This document shows, one piece after another, positions 18,700 through 27,900 of a DNA stretch of 64,000 nucleotides; position 1 is the stretch's first letter, and each line of letters begins with the position of its first letter. The stretch lies in assembly GCF_000316665.1 (NCBI RefSeq), contig NC_019678.1, positions 3,906,001 to 3,970,000 on the forward strand, written 5' to 3'. The notes below the pieces were generated by a model that did no database searches, was not told the DNA's origin, and saw only the letters and a list, made by a program, of their open reading frames with translations. The stretch comes from Rivularia sp. PCC 7116. Its GTDB lineage: Bacteria > Cyanobacteriota > Cyanobacteriia > Cyanobacteriales > Nostocaceae. A program made the translations under genes and the position numbers.

Positions 18700-18813
18700 G
18701 AATTAAGAAATTTTGGATTTTAAATTTTAGATTTTGGCTTTTTATTTATAGCTACAAGCTAAGAGTTTGGAGTTATAGATAAAATGGTTTACTAATAGTT
18801 TTTTTCTTACTTT

Positions 18814-18890
18814 TCACTGCTCACTGCTCACTGTTCACTGCTCACTGCTCACTGCTCGCTGTTCGCTGTTCACTGTTCACTGTTCACTGC
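18814..18890 (+). repeat. Heptamer array reaching the start codon of the TSUP gene
   Basis: Eleven units of TCACTGC/TCACTGT/TCGCTGT. The next, degenerate unit reads TCATGGA and contains the ATG of the following gene. The array therefore replaces the whole ribosome-binding region. Confidence 0.92.
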
Positions 18891-18892
18891 TC

Positions 18893-19678
18893 ATGGAAAT
18901 TTGGTTGCTTCTGCTGATTAGTGGATTAATTGCAGGTATTCTTGCCGGATTGTTGGGAATTGGTGGTGGTACGGTTTTAGTACCTATACTGCTGGCATTT
19001 AATAAGACACCATTACAGGCTGTTGCTACTAGTAGTCTTGCAATTGTGATTACGGCGACTTCTGGAACTATCCAGAATTGGCGCATGGGATATATTAATT
19101 TTCAAAAGGTACTTTTTTTAGCATTACCTGCGGCAATTACTGCTTATTTAAGTGCTGGAATAGCAAAGTTTATTCCTCCCCGCAATCAATTAATTGCTTT
19201 TGGCATTTTGCTTTTGTTTACTATTTATTTAGTAGAGTTACGCAAAAATTTATCGAAAAAGCAAGAAGAAGCAGAAAACGAACAAAATCAACAAATTCAG
19301 GAATCGAAAATCGGTTCTATTGCTTCTCGAATTATTACTGGTAGTCTTGCTGGAATGCTTGCTGGTATATTCGGTGTGGGTGGTGGTGTAATTATGGTAC
19401 CCCTACAAATGCTTTTATTAGCAGAACCGATTAAAAAAGCAATTCAAACTAGTTTGGGAGTTATTGTTATTAGCTCTGTCTCTTCTGCATCCAGACATGC
19501 TATTGAAGGTAATATTTTATTTTTTGAAGGTTTAATTTTAGGGTTTGGAGGACTTTTAGGAGCGCAACTTAGTACCCGTTTTTTACCTCGACTACCAGAC
19601 AGAATTGTTAGTTTAACATTTCGTGCAGGACTTGCTATTTTAGCCGTGTATATTTTTTGGAAGGCAAGCAGAGTATAG
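18893..19678 (+). CDS. TSUP-family membrane transporter (TauE/SafE type)
   Basis: A 261-residue inner-membrane protein with about eight helices in two internally repeated halves. Each half carries the family motif: AGLLGIGGGTVLVP near residues 19-32 and AGIFGVGGGVIMVP near 157-170. The family exports sulfite, sulfonates or other small organic acids; the substrate here is unknown. A Lys/Glu/Gln-rich cytoplasmic loop (about 118-142) joins the halves. The start codon lies inside the last degenerate unit of a heptamer array and has no Shine-Dalgarno motif. Confidence 0.9.
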   Translation: MEIWLLLLISGLIAGILAGLLGIGGGTVLVPILLAFNKTPLQAVATSSLAIVITATSGTIQNWRMGYINFQKVLFLALPAAITAYLSAGIAKFIPPRNQLIAFGILLLFTIYLVELRKNLSKKQEEAENEQNQQIQESKIGSIASRIITGSLAGMLAGIFGVGGGVIMVPLQMLLLAEPIKKAIQTSLGVIVISSVSSASRHAIEGNILFFEGLILGFGGLLGAQLSTRFLPRLPDRIVSLTFRAGLAILAVYIFWKASRV

Positions 19679-20582
19679 TTTAGGACTATTTATATAAAGA
19701 TTATTTAATTTTAAAAGTTCATACTTTTATCTCACATACAGCATATTTCATTTCACTAAAGTACATTCAGACGGGCAGGGATGCCCCGTTCACCCGCAAG
19801 GGTGCGGCTCACTTTGACGGGAAGAACATCTCCCCCTTCGGGTTCAATAGTTTGATGGGACGGAAACCGACCCCCGAAGTTTGGGGGAAGAATATCTTCC
19901 CCCCAACTTCTCTCCATCAACTATTTCACCGTCAAGTTCTCTCCATCCCACAAGAACTTTATGATATGAGGGTGTACCTCATTTATTTGCAAAATTTTGC
20001 CCGACACCCTATAAGGGTGCGGCTACATTTACAAAGTCCGTCTTCACGGACTAGGATTTTTAGCCCACGCAGGTGGGCTTTGTAATATTAGCCCCAGGCT
20101 TACAGCCTGCGGGCTTTTTGTAAAATTGGGATGCTCCCGAGAGAAGGCTCAGGTATTTATGCTTTTGCTTACAATACCGATATGAGTAAGTTTAGCCCTC
20201 AATCATATTGAACTTAAGCTATTAACAATTGGGGTAGAAGGTTCAATTCCTCAGAAGAAATGATTGGCGAACAGATCCAAGCTAACAGTTAATATTTAAA
20301 AGTTGGAAAATCTTAAATCCATTATTAAATCAAATTAGATTAAATTCAATTAGATTCAATTAATTTAATCTTAATTTTAAATGTATTTTTCTTATACTTG
20401 ACCCTGTTGATAATTGCTATATACTCAACAGATAATTATTGTCTTTATCTTAAAACAATCGTTAATTGCTAATTGGTAATTGTTAATTTATTTTTAACAA
20501 AATACACTTCCAATATGTAGTCATTGATTAGCAGAAAATTTTTGTAATCAGAGATTATTTAGTTCTCTTTGAGGTCTCTAAA
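19679..20582. other. Long intergenic region with nested palindromes
   Basis: About 900 bases. It contains a fold-back element (19811-19938), a diverged copy of the GGGTGCGGCTAC...CGTCTTCACGGAC repeat (about 20008-20057) related to the exact repeats at 36538 and 37762, and two further GC-rich hairpins (AGCCCACGCAGGTGGGCT, 20061-20078, and a GCCTG-type hairpin near 20090-20115). An apparent 77-codon frame here is made of these repeats and is not called. The last 300 bases are AT-rich. Confidence 0.6.
19811..19938. repeat. Fold-back (nested inverted-repeat) element
   Basis: Nested arms: ACTTTGACGG (19811-19820) against CCGTCAAGTT (19929-19938), and AATAGTTTGATGG (19846-19858) against CCATCAACTATT (19914-19925). 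Central hairpins CCCCCGAAGTTTGGGGG (19871-19887) and GGAAGAATATCTTCC (about 19886-19900) fill the middle. The whole could fold into one long structure. Confidence 0.65.
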
Positions 20583-21248
20583 ATGTTTCCGATGAATAAG
20601 GCTATTGCTTTTGTAATTTTGAGTCTAATTGTTGGTTGTTCTCCTAATACTTCAACACCAAATTTTTCAGCTTTCAATTTATTTCAATCAAAATCTGACA
20701 TCTTAAATAACACTAAAATCATTCCTGGCAAACGTGTTGGTGAAGTAAATAGTAAAACGACTCGTGTCGATTTAGTCAAAATGTTTGGTGAATCAAAGCT
20801 TAAAGACGACGTAATTTTAGAAGATGAAGGAACAATTTCACTTCCAGTGACTAAAGTCAATTTAGGTGATAACAAAAACTTTACAGTCGTTTGGGAAGAA
20901 GATGATAGAGAAAAATTATTATATGTCAGAGATTTTGGTTCCGCTTGGAAGACTCCTGAAGGTATCGGTGTGGGAACTTCTTTTAAAGAATTGCGCCAAC
21001 AATTAGGTGATTTTCAGTTAACTGGATTAGGTTGGGATTACGGTGGTTTTATTAATTTGGAAACTACCAAATTATCTCAATATCAAGGACAAATCTCTAT
21101 ACAACTTGCTCCCGAACAAGAAGCTATCAGTAAGCATCCCCAGCAACACGAAGCCGTTTTAGGAGATAGAGAATTATCTTCTACTAATCCTAATTGGGAA
21201 CCTTTAAATATGAAAGTCTCTCAAATGACGGTACATTTTGATGAATAG
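20583..21248 (+). CDS. Lipoprotein, tandem paralogue 1
   Basis: A 221-residue exported protein with a lipobox (LIVGC, Cys near residue 19), so probably lipid-anchored. The mature domain begins at IIPGKRVGEV and contains RVDLVKMFGESKLKDD, WKTPEGIGVGTSFKELR, LTGLGWDYGGF and ELSSTNPNWEPL. It is clearly homologous along its whole length to the next gene, about 135 bases downstream. GAGG stands 8 bases before the ATG. I do not recognise the family; no enzyme motif is visible. Tandem duplication with diverged linkers is the main observation. Confidence 0.8.
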   Translation: MFPMNKAIAFVILSLIVGCSPNTSTPNFSAFNLFQSKSDILNNTKIIPGKRVGEVNSKTTRVDLVKMFGESKLKDDVILEDEGTISLPVTKVNLGDNKNFTVVWEEDDREKLLYVRDFGSAWKTPEGIGVGTSFKELRQQLGDFQLTGLGWDYGGFINLETTKLSQYQGQISIQLAPEQEAISKHPQQHEAVLGDRELSSTNPNWEPLNMKVSQMTVHFDE

Positions 21249-21382
21249 TTGAAGATTGGGCGCTAATCATTATAAATATCAAACAATTTCATTATTTTAA
21301 GGAATTTGCTCTATCTGCTTGGAAGTGTAAAATAGAACAGATATTTTTCTAATTATAATTACTATCAGCGTCAGGTATATAA

Positions 21383-22213
21383 ATGATTTCAATCAACAAG
21401 AGTCTTGCTGTAATTGCTTTAGCTCTAATAGTAGGTTGCTCGGATAAAGATTCCGTTAACTCAACAACGATTAATTCTATACCAGAAGAAACTTCGCAAG
21501 CTACAACTCAATCGTCAAATCCTGTTGCGGTAGATAAATCGCAAGCAGCTAATTCACCTCAAAGACAAGTTGTAGTAGCAAACAATTCCAGCAAAACAGA
21601 TAATTCACAAGCTAGTTCATCTCAAAATCAACCTGTTGCGGTGGATAATTCTAAATCGGATGCAGTCAACGATACTTTAATAATTCCAGGAAAACGTGTT
21701 GGTTCGATTACTGCTGAAACTACCCGCGCAGATTTAGTTAAAATCTATGGTGAATCGAACTTAAAAGATGAAACAATCTTACAAGTTGAAGGCACAGTTT
21801 CAGTTCCAGCTACCAAAGTTAATCAAGGTACACCAGGTGCTTTGACAATTTTTTGGAAAGATGAAACTCGTAAAGAAATACTATATATTCGAGGTTTTGG
21901 TAGTCAATGGAAAACCCCCGAAGGTATTGGGGTTGGAACCTCTTTGAGCGGATTACGTGAAATATTGGGTGAGTTTAAGTTGACTGGATTTGGTTGGGAT
22001 TATGGTGGTTTAGTTAATTTCAAAGATACCAAATTATCTAAATATCGAGGTAAACTTTCCCTGACACTTAATCCAGGAGATGAAAATGTATATGGAAAGT
22101 ACCCCAAGCAATATGGAGCTGTCTCCGGTGACATAGAATTATCTTCAACTAACCCAAATCTTGAACCTTTAGATGTACGGGTTTATCAAATGACCGTAAA
22201 TTTTGGTGAGTAA
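21383..22213 (+). CDS. Lipoprotein, tandem paralogue 2, with a low-complexity linker
   Basis: A 276-residue lipoprotein (lipobox LIVGC, Cys near 19) paralogous to the gene just upstream. Between the lipid anchor and the conserved domain lies a Ser/Gln/Asn-rich linker of about 70 residues with an internal repeat (SSNPVAVDKSQAANS and SQNQPVAVDNSKSD). The domain starts at IIPGKRVGSI and keeps DLVKIYGESNLKDE, WKTPEGIGVGTS, LTGFGWDYGG and ELSSTNPNLEPL. The longer linker would hold the same domain further from the membrane. Function unknown. Confidence 0.8.
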   Translation: MISINKSLAVIALALIVGCSDKDSVNSTTINSIPEETSQATTQSSNPVAVDKSQAANSPQRQVVVANNSSKTDNSQASSSQNQPVAVDNSKSDAVNDTLIIPGKRVGSITAETTRADLVKIYGESNLKDETILQVEGTVSVPATKVNQGTPGALTIFWKDETRKEILYIRGFGSQWKTPEGIGVGTSLSGLREILGEFKLTGFGWDYGGLVNFKDTKLSKYRGKLSLTLNPGDENVYGKYPKQYGAVSGDIELSSTNPNLEPLDVRVYQMTVNFGE

Positions 22214-22275
22214 TGGTAAGTAATTAATGATTAGGAATTGGGAATGGGGAATTGTCTTATATTATTCCTTATTGT

Positions 22276-22608
22276 TCAAGAACCTAGTTTAAACGCTTCT
22301 ACAAACAAGCTATAAATAAAGCCAACTTTTAAAAAATTCAGTGATTCCACCCAAAGAAGTCGCCGTTCTTTGGGTGGTCTTCTGTAAACTATCCGACTAC
22401 CTATTTCTGTCAAAAATACTAAAAATGCAGCGACAACAATATCCAAAACTGCTCTTTGTCCTGCTGTTGTAGCGGCTACCGTTCCCATAAAAAAACCGAA
22501 CAAAAAACTAATCATCAACAGCGATATTCTTCGCCAAGGATTGAGAAACCATAGCGCTAGGTTCCTTACAATTAAATCGAATAAAGAATTTAAGCGGGTA
22601 TTTTGCAT
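22276..22608 (-). CDS. ycf20: Ycf20-like membrane protein (DUF565)
   Basis: A 110-residue protein with two membrane helices. MQNTRLNSLFDLIVRNLALW, NPWRRISLLMISFLFGFFMG, TTAGQRAVLD and FLKVGFIYSLFVEAFKLGS match the Ycf20/DUF565 family of cyanobacteria and plastids; in algae Ycf20 has been tied to non-photochemical quenching. I chose the ATG at 22608, where the family's MQNTRLN begins. The frame stays open upstream to 22680, but those 24 codons are heptamer-like repeat (TAATAGG units) and are unlikely to be coding. Confidence 0.87.
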   Translation of the reverse strand: MQNTRLNSLFDLIVRNLALWFLNPWRRISLLMISFLFGFFMGTVAATTAGQRAVLDIVVAAFLVFLTEIGSRIVYRRPPKERRLLWVESLNFLKVGFIYSLFVEAFKLGS

Positions 22609-22833
22609 TTTTATAATAGGGAATTGGTAATAGGTAATAGGTAATAGGTAATTTCTAACTCGCGACTCATAACTGTTCACTGCTCACTGTCTTCCTCTCC
22701 CACTCCCGAGAAGAAAGGAACCGAGTATTTTTGTCAGAGTCATTTTAATGTGGAGTGGTACTGTTGTCTCTTACCATTGACTAACAACCAATTATTAACA
22801 ACTAATAATTAGTGTCTTATTGATTATAAACTG

Positions 22834-24642
22834 ATGATTCAAAGTCTTTCCAAGCATTGGTGGAAGAATAGTTCAAAGCGTCCGGCTCTAGCTGTGATGT
22901 TATCAATTTTATGGATAATTTTGGTCTCGGGGATAGCATTTTTTTGGCATTTAGGAAGTTTCAGCTTAATCGATGAGACAGAACCACTGTTTGCGGAAGC
23001 TTCGCGGCAAATGTATCTTACTGGTGACTGGATTACGCCTTATTTTAATGGTGAAACTCGTTTTGATAAACCCGCTTTGATTTACTGGTGTCAAGCCTTA
23101 GCTTACATGATTTTTGGGGTAAATGAATGGGCTGTACGTTTACCTTCTGCGATCGCGGCTTTCGGTTTGATTGGTTTGGCGTTCTATACTTTGTACTATC
23201 ATCAAGCCAAAATGGACGGTTTGCAAGGGGTGTACCGTCCTTTTCGGCGTTGGTTTACGGCTGGCTTGGGTGCTGCGGTAATAGGTCTTAACCCAGAAAT
23301 GATTGTTTGGGGTAGAGCAGGCGTTTCGGATATGCTGCTCACTGGATGCATGGCTTCTGCTTTGTTATGCTTTTTTCAAGGATATTCTCAACCTGCGATA
23401 TCACCCGTAAAAGCACGGTGGTATTTTGCTTTTTATGTATTAATTGGGTTAGCTATTTTAACTAAGGGACCTGTAGGTATTGTTTTACCAGGTTTCATTA
23501 TTTTTCTATTTTTAATTTATTTGGGGAATTTTTGGCAGGTTGTAAAGGAAGCTAAGCTTGTGCGGGGTATGCTCGTTATTTGTGCTGTGGCAATCCCCTG
23601 GTATGTATTGGTGACTTGGCAAAATGGTTGGAGCTTTATTGATTCCTTCTTTGGTTTGCATAATGTCGAACGCTTTACAGATGTTGTTAACGGACATTCG
23701 GCTCCTTGGTATTTTTATTTTATAGTCGTAGCACTCGGTTTTGCTCCTTACTCGGTTTATTTACCTGCTGCGATGCTAAGAATCAAGTTTTGGCAGCGTA
23801 AATCATGGATATCTTCAGAACGTTATCAACAACTTAGCTTATTTGCTTTTTGCTGGTTTATTGGTATTTTTAGTTTCTTTACCATTGCCGTTACCAAGCT
23901 ACCAAGCTACGTACTACCATTAATGCCAGCTGCTGGTATTTTAATCGCGTTGTTATGGGGTGATTTGATAGTAAATAAAGAGAAGCAAAATGTTCAAAAC
24001 GTTTCTGCTTCCGCTTCACTGGCTCCCGTATTGCTCTCTTCACCTCTCATGCAAGCCAGCGGATGGTTAAACGTAGTCTTCGTCTCGGCTATAGGATTTG
24101 CATTCTTTAAAATTAGCAGTTTGATCGGTTACGATCCCGCAGCCCCTAATTTTCCTCAAATGCTACAAAGGTCTAATTTACCAGTTTTAGGTGGCATAAT
24201 TTGGCTGGCTGCTGCTGTAATTATTGCTGTTTTCTTGATACGTCGGCGTTATTTACATTTAATATGTATCAATTTGTTGGCATTTACAGCATTCATGGTA
24301 TTAGTTCTGACTCCAGCTTTATTTGTATCGGATGCTAGTCGTCAGCTACCTTTAAAGCAATTATCTCAATTAGCAGCAAGGGTACAAAAACCGGGCGAAG
24401 AAATAATTATGGTTGGCTTTAAAAAGCCTAGCGTAGCTTTTTACAGCCAACGTAAAATTAACTATATTAAAAGCAACGAACAAGCCGCAAACTATATTAA
24501 AAATCAAACTGAATCTGAATCGGTAATTGTTTTAGCACAACCAAAAAAGTTTCCTAAAATGGGTTTACAATCAACTGATTATGAAAATTTAGATGTCAAA
24601 CAAGCTTATGGTTTGATTCGCGTGAAAACTAGTAATCAGTAA
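22834..24642 (+). CDS. GT39/ArnT-like membrane glycosyltransferase
   Basis: A 602-residue integral membrane protein with about 12 helices. It matches GT-C glycosyltransferases of the ArnT/PMT superfamily that move a sugar from a polyprenyl-phosphate donor on the outer face of the membrane. Visible marks are the catalytic acidic pair in SLIDETEPLFAEASRQM (near residue 50), then ETRFDKPALIYWCQALA and EWAVRLPSAIAA. The C-terminal 110 residues form a soluble periplasmic part after the last helix. The acceptor is unknown. It is a lone gene with heptamer-like repeats at both ends. Confidence 0.9.
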   Translation: MIQSLSKHWWKNSSKRPALAVMLSILWIILVSGIAFFWHLGSFSLIDETEPLFAEASRQMYLTGDWITPYFNGETRFDKPALIYWCQALAYMIFGVNEWAVRLPSAIAAFGLIGLAFYTLYYHQAKMDGLQGVYRPFRRWFTAGLGAAVIGLNPEMIVWGRAGVSDMLLTGCMASALLCFFQGYSQPAISPVKARWYFAFYVLIGLAILTKGPVGIVLPGFIIFLFLIYLGNFWQVVKEAKLVRGMLVICAVAIPWYVLVTWQNGWSFIDSFFGLHNVERFTDVVNGHSAPWYFYFIVVALGFAPYSVYLPAAMLRIKFWQRKSWISSERYQQLSLFAFCWFIGIFSFFTIAVTKLPSYVLPLMPAAGILIALLWGDLIVNKEKQNVQNVSASASLAPVLLSSPLMQASGWLNVVFVSAIGFAFFKISSLIGYDPAAPNFPQMLQRSNLPVLGGIIWLAAAVIIAVFLIRRRYLHLICINLLAFTAFMVLVLTPALFVSDASRQLPLKQLSQLAARVQKPGEEIIMVGFKKPSVAFYSQRKINYIKSNEQAANYIKNQTESESVIVLAQPKKFPKMGLQSTDYENLDVKQAYGLIRVKTSNQ

Positions 24643-24982
24643 TTAGTTCGCATTAATAAGACGTTATGCTTATCCCCCTCTTTTGGTAGATTGGGGGATT
24701 TGTGTTGGTGTAGTCATTTAACTTATTTTCTTAATACGAGCAAGATGCTTGCGCTACAACCTGTTTTGTAGTTGGAATAAATATAAAACATTACCTTTAT
24801 TGAAATGCTTCCTTTTTTAATTCTATTGGTGGAAGCAGTAATATTTACTATAAAAATTCTGGAAGGAATATTGAAAAAATTAAGCATCTGTAGGGTGCGC
24901 TGAAGATGAAGCCATAACGCATCTTACAAATACAAAATAAATAACTAGAACTTCTTAAGTTTTACTGATAACTAATAGCTGA
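24643..24982. other. Intergenic region between convergent genes
   Basis: 340 bases. GTAGGGTGCGCTGAAGATG and TAACGCATCTTAC near 24891-24928 form a weak, scattered inverted repeat of the common cyanobacterial GTAGGGTGCG type. Nothing else is recognised. Confidence 0.45.
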
Positions 24983-27900
24983 TTACTGTTCCCTGTTTGC
25001 TGTTAATGCTTGATTTATTCTACTCAATAAATCTTCCATTGAAATTGAACGAGGTAATACCTGGGCAGCTATATTTTCTGAAGTATCAAATTTTTCCAAC
25101 TCTACGCGATCGGAATTTAATCGCTGATCGAGAAATAGCAGTGGGGGCAAGTCTAAACCCATCTGTTCTAATGCTTCTACTACAAATTCAGCAGTTACTT
25201 CTATGGTAGATTCTCCCAAGCAAATTAATAGTAAATCTACACTGCCATGACGTATTTGCTGTAATAGTTCTTCCCAAGTATTGCACATGGAAGACTTTAA
25301 GCCTGCCGTTTGTAGATATTGAACTAAAGCTTGAAACCATTCAGTTGGACGAGAATTTGTTTCGACTTCTTCTTCCTTTAAAGGGCAAGAAAGTTTTGTG
25401 CTACAGGGCAAGTGAACTGCTTTGCGGTTATTTTTCTGGGTTTCCTTTGTTTCAGAGTCAATTATTGCTCCCGGTAAATCCGGTATTATAGTTAAATCTA
25501 AAACCGATATGCTCGGAGGACAACATACGCCAGCAGCTATTTGTAAAACTGATAACAAAGTAGGTGCTTTGTCTTTATCAATTTTGTTGTCTTTACCTAA
25601 TTTTGTTAGACAAGGAAATACTGAAAGCTGGGCAATTTGCGATGCTGCTTGGGTAGTTTCTACATTACGAGTTACCAATGGCAAAGCCGCCAAAATCTTA
25701 CTGTCACTGATTTTATTTAAGTAAGTTTGAGCAAGGGGCATTTCTACATCTAATAAAGCCACATCAAACTTCCAAACCCGAGCTAAAAGTTGCGCTTGTG
25801 CTAAATCATCTGCTTCTATAACTCTATGTTTTCCTAAAGATGAATCATAACTTAACGGTTCTACTTCAGGTTCAACTAATCTCAATATTCGTAATGGAGT
25901 TTTCGGCTCTGACTTACCACAATTTTTAACATCTTCTGGTTTTTCTTCAGCAGTTTTATCGTATAAGCTTTCTAATATTTCTGCTACAGCTTGATGCTTG
26001 ACTGGCAAAGTCAGAAAACGATCTGCACGATTGCTAAATGCTTGCTCTTTTTCTGCCGCGCTAGCCGTCACAATTACCGGAATATCACGAGTTGAAGTAT
26101 CCGATTTTATCAATGTCAATACATCCCAACCGGAAAGTAAAGGTAACAGAGGATTGATAAAAATAGCTTTGGGTTGCAGTCTTCGGGCTTTTTCCAATGC
26201 TTCGCACCCTGAGCGAGCTACTACTACTCGGTATCCTAAAGTGCTTAAATGCTTGGTGAAATCTTCTATATACCTCGCTACTGTTTCTACAACCATGACT
26301 AAACTGTTGGGAAAAGTTTTTAGCTTGGCAATAGAATCTTGATTTTTGGAGTATTTAAAGTTGTTTTTGTAAGCAGGAATATTTTCTATAGATAATTCTT
26401 TAAGAGAAGGAGAATCTCGTAATGGTGTATCTTCTATCACTTTCTGAGTAATGTCTGAACAGTTTTCGCTATCGTTTGAGCCGATTTCCCCGGCTATTGT
26501 GTGAGGAGGAGATGGAGGCAAAAGCAACGTAAATTGGCTTCCGTAACCTTCACGCGATAAAAAGCTGACATCACCACCATGAAGTCTAGCCAAAGCCCTA
26601 GTTAATACCAATCCTAAACCCGTTCCTTCATGTTGACGAGTCATCGGATTTTCTAGCTGCTGAAACTTTTGAAATATCAAATGTTGTTGGCTATCGGCAA
26701 TACCAATACCCGTATCCCAAACGGTAAAGGTAATCCAACCTTCCCAACTATTTACCTGTAAGCCAATTTCTCCGCCTGCTTCAGTAAATTTATAGGCGTT
26801 GGAAAGTAAATGAATCAACATTTGCCGCAAACGCAATTCGTCGGCAATAATTTCTTCTAATCCTGGCTCAATATCAAGACGAAATTGATAGTCTTCGTCT
26901 AGCTCTGATGCTGTTGCTTTTGTAGTTTGAGCGTGAATATCTTTGGCTTCTTTTGAAGCGCGATCGCAAACTTTTTTGATGTTAACTTTTGTCGGAGTCA
27001 GGCTCATTTGACCTGTTTCCATGCGAGTTAAATCCAAAATATCGTTGACGACACTCATCAAATGACGACCACTTTGATGAATTAATTGGGCATACCTTGC
27101 TTGCCGATCGTTGAGTTTTCCTAACTGCTGATCGGATAGCAAACGGGATAATCCTAATACTGCTGTCAAAGGAGTCTTCAATTCATGACTTATACAAGCC
27201 AAAAATTCATCTTTTAAACGATTTAGTTGAATTAAATCAGCATTTTTGGCTGCTAGTTCTTGAGTTAATTGCTGTTGCTCGGTAATATCTGTAGCCAAAA
27301 CTAACCACAATTGTCCAGTTTCTGAAGAGTTCTCTTTTGTTTGTAATACTTTTAACTCTTGACTCCAGCTTTGCTGATTCCTTAAATCGCGAAACTCATC
27401 ATCTGTAATATTTACTGGTATTTTAGTAAATCGCCAAACCCTTTCTTCTCCATCTCGCATTTCCACAATACAAATGCAGCTACCAGGTTCGCTATCAATA
27501 AAACAGCGGTTTAACGTCGAACCTACATCCTTTTTGCTGAACTCAGGATTGACAAAATCTGTCTGTGAAACTGTATTCCCTTCAATTGTCTTTTCCCAAA
27601 GCTCTTTTATTCCTTGTGGATCTTTTAATTCCCCAAGTTGTTCGTACCATAGTTGGTTTTGCGACACTACTTCTTGGGTATCTGTTTCTAACATCAATGC
27701 CCAAGGAAGTGCCTGAAGTAATTGTGTTGCATACTTGTACTCCAACTGACTCTTATCCCGACTTTTGCGCTGGTTAATTTTATTTTTAGCATTCGCGTAA
27801 CTAATAACTTCAGCACTATCCAAATTGATATTCTTTACCGAAGTTCTGGGAATAACCGAGATCGCACTACCCGCTTCTTGATAAATTTCTGCCTGATGAT

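Noticed and set aside
19852-20085. Open frame of 77 codons after the TSUP gene
   Set aside because: It is composed of the fold-back element and GC-rich hairpin repeats; no protein-like pattern or ribosome-binding site.
20225-20265. tRNA-like GGTTCAATTCC motif
   Set aside because: Only the T-loop-like string is present; no acceptor, D or anticodon stems can be formed around it.
22609-22680. N-terminal extension of Ycf20 (24 residues)
   Set aside because: It is translated heptamer-like repeat; the family start MQNTRLN is at 22608.
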